A DNA stretch of 64,000 bases from JAAYTL01 sp031460505. Lineage in GTDB: Bacteria > Bacillota > Clostridia > Tissierellales > Tissierellaceae. How positions within the stretch are numbered: position 1 is the stretch's first letter; every line of letters starts with the position of its first letter. The DNA is taken from the NCBI GenBank assembly GCA_031460505.1, contig JAVKTT010000002.1:372001-436000 (forward strand), in the 5' to 3' direction. Both the position numbers and the translations under genes were made by a program. The notes beneath the pieces are model-generated. The model saw only the letters and a list, made by a program, of their open reading frames with translations. It was not told the DNA's origin and made no database searches. Shown here piece by piece: positions 27,961 through 35,585 of this stretch.

Positions 27961-28208
27961 TTAAATACCTACTTTCATATCTTAATAAATAACAACCTTT
28001 ATTATTATATATTAATTTTGGTCTAAAGTCATTCTACAAAAAATAACTATATACACCTTTGAAGGCAAAGTAAATTAGATAAAAAAAGAAGACTATCTTA
28101 TAAAAGATAATCTCCTAGTTGTAATTGGAATATTATGTTGAGATATCTAAATATAATATTCTAGTTATTTATTACTAAAAACCTATATAAATTTAATAAA
28201 CCAAAAGA
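27961..28208. other. Intergenic with an imperfect hairpin
   Basis: No gene was seen. GACTATCTT and AAGATAATC at about 28091-28112 form an imperfect stem close in sequence to the perfect terminator at 30446-30480, so the two regions look duplicated. The promoter of the NhaC gene probably lies here, but none is clear. Confidence 0.35.
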
Positions 28209-28248
28209 AGCTCCAATGATTAGAATATGCCAACTAACCATTGGAGCT
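28209..28248 (-). terminator. Terminator of the FMN-binding lipoprotein gene
   Basis: AGCTCCAATG and CATTGGAGCT form a 10-bp stem with a 20-base loop, about 60 bases past the stop of the minus-strand FMN-binding gene. Confidence 0.6.
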
Positions 28249-28311
28249 AAGTTACTTGCAAAATTTGAACAGAATTCTGCGTTCCTACAAGTCCATAATC
28301 TTTATCGAAAC

Positions 28312-28701
28312 TTATTTAAGAGAGTTCACATCTCCACCAGCTTCTTCAACTGCTTTAGAAACTGCCTCAATTATTGCTTCAGAAGTTACTGTAGCACCAC
28401 TTACGGCGTCTACACCCAAAGATTGAGATTCTACAATGTCACTTGGAATTTTATCAATGGCATTACTTCCGATACCAACTGTCTCTGAATCTTCTACTAT
28501 CTCTACTTTTACTATTTCTTTGTCTGAGAATGTAGTTTCTACCTTAATTTTGCCTCCATATCCATCTGCTTCAGTAGCATATGTTCCTGCCTTAAATAAG
28601 GCTGATGAGCCAGATGGACCTTTCGTAGTACATCCAATTAGTCCAACTACCATCAAGCTTGCTAATATTATTACCAATAATCTTTGTTTTTTGAAACGCA
28701 T
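28312..28701 (-). CDS. FMN-binding domain lipoprotein
   Basis: A 129-residue exported lipoprotein with lipobox LIGC (acceptor Cys24) and one FMN_bind domain (PF04205). The domain ends in DAVSGATVTSEAI, where the Thr of SGAT is the usual site of covalent FMN attachment by ApbE. The protein is nearly identical over its whole length to the first 130 residues of the fumarate reductase-like flavoprotein 2 kb upstream, including the leader. It therefore arose by partial duplication and may act as a stand-alone electron carrier. The ATG at 28701 is chosen because AAGGAAG abuts the earlier ATG. The stop falls exactly where the FMN domain ends, so it looks functional. Confidence 0.85.
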   Translation of the reverse strand: MRFKKQRLLVIILASLMVVGLIGCTTKGPSGSSALFKAGTYATEADGYGGKIKVETTFSDKEIVKVEIVEDSETVGIGSNAIDKIPSDIVESQSLGVDAVSGATVTSEAIIEAVSKAVEEAGGDVNSLK

Positions 28702-29094
28702 AAACATCTTCCTTCCTATTTATTTGTCACTTGTTCGATCTTTCTTTTTTAAAATATAAAGCTATTTATATTTTAATTAATATATAGCTTTTTTATTCAG
28801 TAACCTATTTATTTTTATAATATACATAATCATTATTTACTAAACATAGTCGCTTTATTTCAATAAATCCCTCATTATGTTTCTTAAAGAATTCATAAGT
28901 AAATACATTTTCAAGCTCTGTCCAGGCCTTATTTTTACAGGGTTTTCACTAAATCATATATTTTGGCCCCCTTAATAGCTAATACTCAACATATAGTCAA
29001 ATACATCACTTGTGATAATTCTACTATGTAATTAAATAGATTATATCTTTAAATGCTTCTTTTGATATCTGTTCTAAGTTTGGTGACAGGCACT
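28702..29094. other. Intergenic, no gene seen
   Basis: This stretch lies upstream of the FMN-binding gene. It holds a weak inverted repeat AAAGCTAT / ATAGCTTT at 28758-28791 and the short sequence TGGTGACAGGCACTA near 29081, which resembles palindromic repeats scattered in other Firmicutes. No promoter or open frame was recognised. Confidence 0.35.
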
Positions 29095-29153
29095 AAAAAT
29101 GCTCCTTTCTGTTTTGAACCTTTTTTCAGATTCTTGCCAGAAAAGAGCATTTT
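29095..29153 (-). terminator. Terminator of the stalk-domain gene
   Basis: AAAATGCTC-CTTTCTG and CAGAAAA-GAGCATTTT pair with one bulge around a 26-base loop, immediately after the stop at 29157 on the minus strand. Confidence 0.65.
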
Positions 29154-29156
29154 ATT

Positions 29157-30074
29157 TTATTCTATCACAATTGTTTGCATCTCTTCATCATACTCAACAA
29201 CTAATCCAAGTTGTTCTGCAATAAAACGAAGCGGAACCATTGTTCTGTTATTCATAACTTCTGCAGGAACGTCAATTGTTACTTCTGCTTCATCTACATA
29301 GACCTTATTTTCAGTGAGATTAAAAACTATAACTTTATCATCTTTAGTAATAGTAACTGTTTTTTCTTCTGCATTCCAAGCAACATCTGCACCCATAGCT
29401 TCAGAAATTGCTCTTACAGGTATTAGTGTTCTTCCTTCTTTAATAACAGGTGGTGTATCAAATTTAGCTTTTCCTTTTCCTATAAGTACATTTTCAATAG
29501 AAATAACAGAAACATTTTCTAATGATTGTAGAGTCTTCGCAACATCTTCTAATTCGGTTATTTCCTCTTTAGTATATTTCTCTTTAACTATTTTCTGCAT
29601 CTCTGCAATTTTAGCCTTAAATTGTGTCTTATATTCATCTTTTTCTGTTTTTAAGATTTCTAATTGCTCTTTTAGAGCTGTAATAGTTGCTTCATCACCG
29701 GTAACTTTAGCAGCTTCCAACTGTTTTTCAAACTCATCTATTTCCGACTCAACTTCATCTTTTAAAGCCTCTAATTCATCTTTTTCCAATTTAACAGCAG
29801 CTTTGTCTTCTTTCCAAGGTTTGCTTTTGTCTTTTGCATTACCTTTTGCTTTGCCTTTTTCATTGCCTTTTTCATTGCCTTTTCCATTTACTTCTTCTTT
29901 TTCTTCTTCTACTTCAACCTCTTCAACTTCTTCTTCATCCTCAACTTCTTCTTCCTCTACAACTATTAGTTCATCAACATCAGAAGTTTCATCTACAACT
30001 TCCTCCCCAAATCCTACAGTTGGGAAAACTAGTAAGAGTGCTAATATTAATGCCAGTTTGCTACTTCTTTTCAT
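29157..30074 (-). CDS. Exported coiled-coil protein with copper amine oxidase-like (stalk) domains
   Basis: These 305 residues begin with a Sec signal peptide (KLALILALLLVFPTVGFGEE). A Glu/Val-rich acidic low-complexity stretch (about 30-70), a Lys/Gly/Asn-rich patch and a coiled coil (about 90-190) follow. The C-terminus is a copper amine oxidase N-terminal-like domain (PF07833), recognised by RTLIPVRAISEAMGADVAWN and RTMVPLRFIAEQLGL. Such domains sit on extracellular or wall-attached clostridial proteins. The ATG at 30074 has GAAGGAG at proper spacing. A cyclic-di-GMP-I riboswitch and terminator lie in the leader, so the protein is probably produced or repressed with the switch between motile and sessile states. 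Confidence 0.85.
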   Translation of the reverse strand: MKRSSKLALILALLLVFPTVGFGEEVVDETSDVDELIVVEEEEVEDEEEVEEVEVEEEKEEVNGKGNEKGNEKGKAKGNAKDKSKPWKEDKAAVKLEKDELEALKDEVESEIDEFEKQLEAAKVTGDEATITALKEQLEILKTEKDEYKTQFKAKIAEMQKIVKEKYTKEEITELEDVAKTLQSLENVSVISIENVLIGKGKAKFDTPPVIKEGRTLIPVRAISEAMGADVAWNAEEKTVTITKDDKVIVFNLTENKVYVDEAEVTIDVPAEVMNNRTMVPLRFIAEQLGLVVEYDEEMQTIVIE

Positions 30075-30113
30075 TTTCATACTCCTTCTAATATATTTGG
30101 GATAAATACGAAT

Positions 30114-30145
30114 TAAAAAAACTCTGATAGGGTTGCCAATCAGAG
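30114..30145 (-). terminator. Riboswitch expression-platform terminator
   Basis: On the minus strand CTCTGAT and ATCAGAG enclose TGGCAACCCT and are followed by TTTTTTT. The loop GGCAACCC is complementary to GGGTTACC at the 3' end of the riboswitch aptamer, so the two pairings should exclude each other. This suggests transcription attenuation controlled by the ligand. Confidence 0.8.
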
Positions 30146-30172
30146 CCAATACTTATTTGTATCCGCAATTTT

Positions 30173-30250
30173 GGTAACCCGGCTACCTTAGTTCTCACTT
30201 TAAGGCCCGTGGCTTTGCGTCCTCAACTTTCGCTGAGTTTGCCTTTATCA
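30173..30250 (-). ncRNA. Cyclic-di-GMP-I (GEMM) riboswitch
   Basis: Read on the minus strand, the element contains GGCAAACTC, CGAAAG, GGACGCAAAGCCACGGGCCT and GGTAGCCGGGTTACC. These are the conserved core blocks of the GEMM-I aptamer in the right order and spacing, including the GAAA tetraloop and its receptor. It lies about 100 bases before the start of the stalk-domain protein gene, with a terminator between. With the overlap seen between the aptamer 3' strand and the terminator loop, ligand binding most simply turns expression off; the direction is an inference. Confidence 0.93.
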
Positions 30251-30445
30251 ATTCGCTATTTTATTCCATTATATATTATATAACTTTTAGTGTATTCTGT
30301 CAATTATACTGCTCGTACCATGTAAGAAGTATCGCAGTGTAAATTAATATATTTCATTTGAGCTTCTGCTTTTGCCTTCTTTTGGAATTTCTATAATATA
30401 TCTTATTATATCCTACTATACTACATAAATGTTCTTATGACTAAA
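30251..30445. other. Upstream region of the riboswitch
   Basis: No gene was seen. The stretch should hold the promoter of the riboswitch transcript, read on the minus strand. Several AT-rich TATAAT-like boxes occur (near 30275-30290), but no convincing -35 partner was assigned. Confidence 0.3.
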
Positions 30446-30480
30446 AAAGAAGACTATCTAATAAAAGATAGTCTTCTTTT
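30446..30480 (-). terminator. Terminator of the flavoprotein gene
   Basis: AAAAGAAGACTATCT and AGATAGTCTTCTTTT form a perfect stem with a 6-base loop, about 50 bases past the minus-strand flavoprotein stop. Confidence 0.85.
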
Positions 30481-30499
30481 CCAGTCTTATATAATTTTT

Positions 30500-30528
30500 G
30501 AACAAAGTTTTGCGTCCCCAATGTTCAT
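30500..30528. repeat. Copy 2 of the GAACAAAG...TGTTCAT repeat
   Basis: These 29 bases match the copies at 17089-17117 and 32743-32771 with at most one or two differences. It lies directly beyond the stop of the flavoprotein gene. TGAACA and TGTTCA at its ends are inverted. Confidence 0.7.
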
Positions 30529-30529
30529 T

Positions 30530-32461
30530 TTATTTGCTTTCACTTACAATTTTAGCAGCTACTTCTCCTGCTGTTTTACCAAATACGTGAATATCAACAA
30601 GTGCATTTCCACCTAAACGGTTAGTTCCATGGATTCCTCCTGTTACTTCCCCTGCAGCTAAAAGACCAGGTATTCTATCACCGTTTTTGTCCAATACATG
30701 AGTCTCTAAATCTATCTCAAGACCACCCATAGTGTGATGAACTGTAGGAACACGTGGTGATGCATAGAATGGCGCTTTATCTAATGGTTTTCCGAATAGT
30801 GAACGTCCAAAATCTTTATCTTTACCTGCTGCTACATAACTATTAAATGTGTCATGAGTTTCTCTAAGAACTTGAGGATCAATTCCTATTTGCTCTGCTA
30901 ATTCTTCAATAGTATCAGCTCTAAAAATTATGCCATCTTCTACTAATTTATCTACGTTATCGCCCCAAATGTTTTCGCCTGTCTCATTGATATCAACATC
31001 GTTGTTTGCACTAGAAATTACATAGGACATAGCATTTGTTTGATCTAGTAAGGCAGCTGTCATTGTATCTCTACGTCCATCTTCCGCCATAAACCTTTTA
31101 CCTTCTTGATTTACTTGATAGTAATATTCTACACCTGCTCCACCAATCCAGCCATTTAAAGTACCATCTTTAGGATTTCCAAGTGGTAAGGATTGAATGT
31201 ATTTCATACCTATAAGATTAGCGTTAGCAGCTTCTGCCATTTTTATTCCATCACCTACTATAGCCGGACTGTTTGTGGTTGGTAGGTTCTCAGTCAATGA
31301 AGGAACATATTCTTGTCTCATTTCAATGTTTGCAGCAAACCCGCCTGTAGCAATTATTACTACTTTAGCTCTAATTTCCATATCTTGACCGTTAGATTCA
31401 CCTTTGATTCCAACAACAGTTCCATCTTCTATTATCAACTCTGTAGCTGGTGAGTTTAAGAGTATTTCAACCCCCAATTCTCTAGCTGTATCCTCACTAG
31501 CTTTAATGTAATCATATCCAGCAGCATTAACTGGTAAGTGAGCCCTTGGCCACAATCCACCTGGCACTGTTGTGATTTCATCTGTCCATTGTACTCCATT
31601 TTCTGCCATCCATTCACTAGTCGGCAAAGATTCTTCAACTAATTTTTCGACGAACTCTAACTTACCATCATAATCTCCACCAGCATAAGTTTGTAGTTTA
31701 TGTAGTGCTAATGAATCGAATAAATTATCTTTTGTTCCATTTTCATATGCTTCCAGATCAGCTTTTAATTCTTCCATTAATTCTGCATGGCGCTCGCTCT
31801 TTGGTTCCACATTTACTAAATCCCATGCCTTTGCCATACTTGCTTCATCAGCAGGCTTTACATTAGCTTGCCTTTCTGGATCCACAGCATTATATGGTCC
31901 TCCAGCTCTAACAGTATTTCCTCCTAGAGCAGCAGTCTTTTCAACTAAGATTACTTTAGCACCGTTGTCAGCTGCTGATACAGCAGCTGCTAGGCCTGCT
32001 CCTCCTCCTCCAATAACTACTACATCAGTTTCTTTTATTACAGCTTCACCTTCAGACTTATTTATCGGAGCTTCTTTCAGAGATTTTACATCTCCACCAG
32101 CTTCTTCAACTGCTTTAGAAACTGCCTCTATTATTGCCGCAGAAGTAACTGTAGCTCCACTTACGGCGTCAACACCCAAAGATTGAGATTCTACAATGTC
32201 ACTAGGGATCTTGTCAATGGCAGTACTTCCAATACCAACTGTCTCTGAGTTCTCTACTATCTCTATTTTTACTATTTCATTGTCTGAGAATGTAGTTTCT
32301 ACCTTAATTTTGCCTCCATATCCATCTACTTCAGTAGCGTATGTACCTGCCTTAAATAAAGCTGATGAATCAGATGGACCTTTAGTAGTACATCCAATAA
32401 GTGTGATTACCATCGCGATTACTAATGTCATTACTAATAATCTCTGTTTTTTGATACCCAT
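30530..32461 (-). CDS. FAD-dependent fumarate reductase-like flavoprotein with FMN-binding domain
   Basis: A 643-residue exported lipoprotein (lipobox LIGC) of the flavocytochrome c / urocanate reductase type. The N-terminal FMN_bind domain ends in DAVSGATVTS, the likely covalent FMN site. An FAD-binding fumarate reductase domain follows with VIGGGGAGLAAAVSAADNG (about 150-170), GAKVILVEK, and the active-site region HHTMGGLEI and GGIHGTNRLGG near the C-terminus. Such enzymes reduce fumarate, urocanate, acrylate or related acids outside the membrane as electron sinks. There is no haem CxxCH, so electrons must reach it via FMN. The ATG at 32461 is favoured because AAGGAAG touches the earlier ATG. 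The substrate is unknown. Confidence 0.87.
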   Translation of the reverse strand: MGIKKQRLLVMTLVIAMVITLIGCTTKGPSDSSALFKAGTYATEVDGYGGKIKVETTFSDNEIVKIEIVENSETVGIGSTAIDKIPSDIVESQSLGVDAVSGATVTSAAIIEAVSKAVEEAGGDVKSLKEAPINKSEGEAVIKETDVVVIGGGGAGLAAAVSAADNGAKVILVEKTAALGGNTVRAGGPYNAVDPERQANVKPADEASMAKAWDLVNVEPKSERHAELMEELKADLEAYENGTKDNLFDSLALHKLQTYAGGDYDGKLEFVEKLVEESLPTSEWMAENGVQWTDEITTVPGGLWPRAHLPVNAAGYDYIKASEDTARELGVEILLNSPATELIIEDGTVVGIKGESNGQDMEIRAKVVIIATGGFAANIEMRQEYVPSLTENLPTTNSPAIVGDGIKMAEAANANLIGMKYIQSLPLGNPKDGTLNGWIGGAGVEYYYQVNQEGKRFMAEDGRRDTMTAALLDQTNAMSYVISSANNDVDINETGENIWGDNVDKLVEDGIIFRADTIEELAEQIGIDPQVLRETHDTFNSYVAAGKDKDFGRSLFGKPLDKAPFYASPRVPTVHHTMGGLEIDLETHVLDKNGDRIPGLLAAGEVTGGIHGTNRLGGNALVDIHVFGKTAGEVAAKIVSESK

Positions 32462-32742
32462 AAACATCTTCCTTTCAATTTTTTATGTCATACTTCTCAT
32501 CATCCCCAAATAATGAGGATTTTATGAAATTTTACTTTAATATAGTAGCATTAAATTTATTGTTCGTCAATTGTTTAACAATGGTAGTTAATGGCAAGAA
32601 TGCATATTCAAATCCGGGTTTTCTACCAATTAAAAACTTCTGGTTTTATTATTACCAGAAGAAGCAAATGTTATTAAGTTATTAAGTTATTAAGTTATTT
32701 CGTTAGGTTCATAACACCTTGATTAAAATTTACATCATCCGT
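32462..32742. other. Upstream region of the flavoprotein gene
   Basis: No gene was seen. CTTCTGGT and ACCAGAAG at about 32626-32652 form a hairpin. The 8-base unit TATTAAGT is repeated three times in tandem at about 32670-32697. A promoter for the flavoprotein gene is expected here, but none was convincing. Confidence 0.35.
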
Positions 32743-32771
32743 GAACAAAGTTTTGAGTCCCCAATGTTCAT
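32743..32771. repeat. Copy 3 of the GAACAAAG...TGTTCAT repeat
   Basis: Same 29-base repeat as at 17089 and 30500, with a single G-for-C type change in the middle (TTTTGAGTCCCC). It lies just beyond the terminator of the mtnA-family gene. Confidence 0.7.
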
Positions 32772-32786
32772 AAAATAAAAAAAATA

Positions 32787-32810
32787 GAGGACAGTATACA
32801 TGCTATCCTC
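32787..32810 (-). terminator. Terminator of the mtnA-family gene
   Basis: GAGGACAG and CTATCCTC pair with one mismatch. On the minus strand the stem is followed by a run of T interrupted by A. It resembles the hairpin at 21321-21344. Confidence 0.65.
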
Positions 32811-32829
32811 TTTTTAAACAATTTGTCAT

Positions 32830-33867
32830 CTATTTATCAAATAATCTCTTTATACTAATATCATAAGGTGCTGTGGCAATACCTTTTTCAGTTATTATTC
32901 CTGTAATTAACTCATTTGGTGTTACGTCAAATGCTGGATTATATACCTTAATATTTGAAGGTGCAGTTTGCTTTCCAAATCCATTAATAATTTCCTCAGG
33001 ATCCCTTTCTTCTATAGGGATTTCTTTTCCAGTTGGTGTAGTTAGATCAATAGTTGATAATGGTCCTGCTACATAAAATGGTATATTGTGTGCTTTCGCT
33101 AATAATGCAACACCATAAGTTCCTATCTTGTTTGCAGTATCACCATTAGCCGCAACTCTATCACAGCCCACAATTACAATATCTATCTTACCTTCAGCCA
33201 TCACCATTGCTGCCATGCTATCAGTGATTAAAGTAACATCTACTCCTGCCTCTTGTAATTCAAAGGCTGTTAATCTAGCACCTTGTAAAAGAGGTCTAGT
33301 CTCATCTGCAAATACTTTTATATTCATACCCATTTCCTTAGCTACATAAATTGGTGCTAATGCTGTACCATATTTGGACGTTGCCAATCTTCCTGCATTG
33401 CAATGGGTCAATACAGTCATTCCATCATTCAATACTAAAGGGCCGTTTTCTCCAATTTTTCTACAGGTTTCTTCATCTTCTTTTTGAATTAATATTGCTT
33501 CCTTTTCTAAGGCTAATTTAATATCTTTTACTGGAAACTCTTTGTTTTCTAGTACTACTTTGCCCATTCTTTCTAATGCCCAAAATAAATTTACCGCAGT
33601 AGGTCTAGAGCTTGCCAGATAATCAGATACTTCTTCAAACTTTTTATAAAATTCATTAAAACCCTCTTCATTAAATTCTTTTACCCCAAGAAACACTCCA
33701 TAAGCTGCAGCTATTCCAATTGATGGTGCTCCTCTTACCTTTAATTTCTTGATTGCATCCCAACAATCCCCTACATTATCTATTTCTAGAATTTCCAATG
33801 TTGTTGGTAATTTTGTCTGATCAATTATATACATTTTACCGTCTTTATATCTTATTGTATCTATCAA
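32830..33867 (-). CDS. mtnA: Methylthioribose-1-phosphate isomerase family sugar-phosphate isomerase
   Basis: This 345-residue cytosolic enzyme of the MtnA/eIF2B-like family converts an aldose-1-phosphate to the ketose. The catalytic pair is present: Cys156 in LTHCNAGRLAT and Asp236 in VGCDRVAANGDTANK. VRGAPSIGIAAAYG is the phosphate-binding region. The usual substrate is 5-methylthioribose-1-phosphate. Homologues in other pathways use 5-deoxyribose-1-phosphate or ribose-1,5-bisphosphate. Its neighbours are a nucleoside importer and phosphorylase, and no other methionine-salvage gene is present, so a nucleoside-derived sugar phosphate is plausible. TTG at 33867 lies 8 bases after AAAGGAG; the GTG nine bases earlier touches that site. 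A terminator separates it from the IclR gene. Confidence 0.85.
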   Translation of the reverse strand: MIDTIRYKDGKMYIIDQTKLPTTLEILEIDNVGDCWDAIKKLKVRGAPSIGIAAAYGVFLGVKEFNEEGFNEFYKKFEEVSDYLASSRPTAVNLFWALERMGKVVLENKEFPVKDIKLALEKEAILIQKEDEETCRKIGENGPLVLNDGMTVLTHCNAGRLATSKYGTALAPIYVAKEMGMNIKVFADETRPLLQGARLTAFELQEAGVDVTLITDSMAAMVMAEGKIDIVIVGCDRVAANGDTANKIGTYGVALLAKAHNIPFYVAGPLSTIDLTTPTGKEIPIEERDPEEIINGFGKQTAPSNIKVYNPAFDVTPNELITGIITEKGIATAPYDISIKRLFDK

Positions 33868-33983
33868 TATTTTCACTCCTTTTTTAGTGAGCTGGGGAAA
33901 AGTCCCCGATGTATTTTCTTACTATAAGATATATTCTACATAACTTTATATTTTCCTTCTTTTTGGATGCAAGGAGAATTGCA

Positions 33984-34019
33984 AAAAAGCTCTGCACTAT
34001 ATTTAGTGCAAAGCTTTTT
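33984..34019 (-). terminator. Terminator after the IclR gene
   Basis: AAAAAGCT-C-TGCACTA and TAGTGCA-A-AGCTTTTT pair with one mismatch around TATT, overlapping the stop codon of the IclR gene on the minus strand. It marks the likely end of the nucleoside operon before mtnA. Confidence 0.8.
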
Positions 34020-34752
34020 ATCCACCAACGCTCTTAGATATTTCCTTAGCGCATTCTTTTAATAACTCGATATTTTCATCTGTAATACTATTATCTGATT
34101 TTAGTGCTGTAAATGATAATGAGCCTATGACTCTACCATTGTAGTCAAAGATTGGGCATGCAGCTCCTTGTACTCCAATTTGAAGTTCCTCATCACTGAC
34201 TGCATATCCATCTTGACGAACCTTCCCTAGTTCTGTTAAAAATGATTTAAAATCTGTTAGGGTATTGCTTGTTACTTCTTCATGATTATTTAAATAGATA
34301 TTTTGAACTTGATCTATTGGCATGAAAGCTTGTATAGCTTTTCCAGCTGAAGTAGCATGGGGTGGCATTGCAAATCCTGTTCTTACCATAAACATATATG
34401 TGTCTTTACTTTCTACATAGTCAAGACAAACTACACTTTCGCCTTCCATTACACATAATGCTATGGTTTTATTGATTTTATTTGCGAGAACTTTCATATG
34501 TGGCTTGGCTGTTAGAGTCAAATTGTCTTCTTTTATAATATTGCTACTAAGAGTTAATACTTTGTAACCCAATCTATATTTTTTCGTTTCACTTGATTGC
34601 ATTACAAAATGATTTTTCTTTAAAGTAGCCAATATGCGGTGAGTTGAGCTATTAGGTAAACTCAGCTTCTCAGCTAGTTCCGATACAGAAAGTCCGTTAC
34701 TTTCTGTACTTAAAGCCAATAAAACATCTAAAGTTCTCTCCACCAATTGCAT
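34018..34752 (-). CDS. IclR-family transcriptional regulator
   Basis: These 244 residues have an N-terminal winged helix-turn-helix (about 5-65, LSVSELAEKLSLPNSSTHRI) and a C-terminal IclR effector domain (about 75-240) with GFAMPPHATSAGKA and GVQGAACPIFDY. IclR proteins bind small acids or sugars and switch adjacent catabolic operons. It follows the nucleoside phosphorylase gene by 19 bases on the same strand, so it very likely controls the nucleoside transport and cleavage genes. AAGGGGGATGG precedes the ATG. The effector is unknown. Confidence 0.9.
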   Translation of the reverse strand: MQLVERTLDVLLALSTESNGLSVSELAEKLSLPNSSTHRILATLKKNHFVMQSSETKKYRLGYKVLTLSSNIIKEDNLTLTAKPHMKVLANKINKTIALCVMEGESVVCLDYVESKDTYMFMVRTGFAMPPHATSAGKAIQAFMPIDQVQNIYLNNHEEVTSNTLTDFKSFLTELGKVRQDGYAVSDEELQIGVQGAACPIFDYNGRVIGSLSFTALKSDNSITDENIELLKECAKEISKSVGG

Positions 34753-34771
34753 GATACCATCCCCCTTAAAA

Positions 34772-35554
34772 CTACTTCTTTAAATAACGCTTATAAAACA
34801 GTACTACTGCTTCTAAAGCAATTTTGTTCATTTGCATTTGAGCTGGTCCAAAATCATATAACCATTCATCTGTCTCACGATTAGCATGTACTGCACAAAG
34901 TGTCCCTGTAAAAATATCAAATAAACTTCCAAGTGTCAAGATAGTTTCTGACTCCATTTCCATATTAATTACATTTAGATTCTTATATTTATCTATTATA
35001 TCTTTATCGTGAAATGATTTTCCGTTTGCTGGTCTACCTTGTCCAGCAAAGAATGAACCTATTGAAGCACTTATACCTTTCCAATAATCTACTCCAGCTT
35101 CTTTACATGCATCGATTAAACAATCTATTACTTCATATGAAGCTATTGCAGGATATTCTGCTGGTGCATAGAAGTTAGTTGATCCTCCTAATCTCATTGC
35201 ACCAGTAGTAATTACCATATCTCCACAATTGATTTCCTTTTTTAAAACACCTGTACCACCAATACGAATTAATGCTTTTGCTCCGAGTTCAATTAATTCA
35301 ATTACTGCAATTTCTGTTGATGGTCCACCGATTCCTGTAGAGCATATACTGATTGGATATCCCTTATATGTTCCTGTTCCAACAGTATACTCTCTATTTG
35401 AAGCGATAATTCTGAAATCATCACATAGGTCTTCAAACATCTGTACCCTATCAGGATTTCCAGGTAGCAATACTACTTCTCCTATATCGCCTTTTTCTAT
35501 TAATAAATGGGGAGCTTTCCCATTAAAACTTGGATTTTCTGCTGATACTTTCAT
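34772..35554 (-). CDS. Nucleoside phosphorylase (uridine phosphorylase-like)
   Basis: A 260-residue phosphorylase of the PNP/UDP family 1. It cleaves a nucleoside with phosphate to free base and ribose-1-phosphate. The sequence shows VVLLPGNPDRV (phosphate loop), STGIGGPSTEIAVIEL (about 75-90) and LIRIGGTGVL. Near the C-terminus NVINMEMESETILTLG gives the ribose-binding Met-Glu pair. These features resemble uridine phosphorylase more than the hexameric purine enzyme, but substrate choice cannot be fixed. GAAGGAGAT precedes the ATG. It follows the ABC permease gene by 31 bases, supporting uptake coupled to phosphorolysis. Confidence 0.88.
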   Translation of the reverse strand: MKVSAENPSFNGKAPHLLIEKGDIGEVVLLPGNPDRVQMFEDLCDDFRIIASNREYTVGTGTYKGYPISICSTGIGGPSTEIAVIELIELGAKALIRIGGTGVLKKEINCGDMVITTGAMRLGGSTNFYAPAEYPAIASYEVIDCLIDACKEAGVDYWKGISASIGSFFAGQGRPANGKSFHDKDIIDKYKNLNVINMEMESETILTLGSLFDIFTGTLCAVHANRETDEWLYDFGPAQMQMNKIALEAVVLFYKRYLKK

Positions 35555-35585
35555 GTAATCTCCTTCTATAAATATATTTTAAGGT

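Noticed and set aside
29081..29095. TGGTGACAGGCACTA as a transposon-related palindromic repeat
   Set aside because: Only one incomplete copy occurs in the window and the inverted partner is missing.
29314..30105. Long plus-strand open frame of 263 residues rich in Ser and Phe
   Set aside because: It is antisense to the stalk-domain gene, whose Glu/Val-rich coding sequence produces Ser-rich antisense frames. It has no ribosome binding site and no recognisable domain.
33877..33960. SAM or preQ1 riboswitch upstream of the mtnA-family gene
   Set aside because: A short GGGGAC-TTTT-CCCC-like hairpin and a possible TCACT/AGTGA pairing over the ribosome binding site exist, but no conserved aptamer sequence was recognised.
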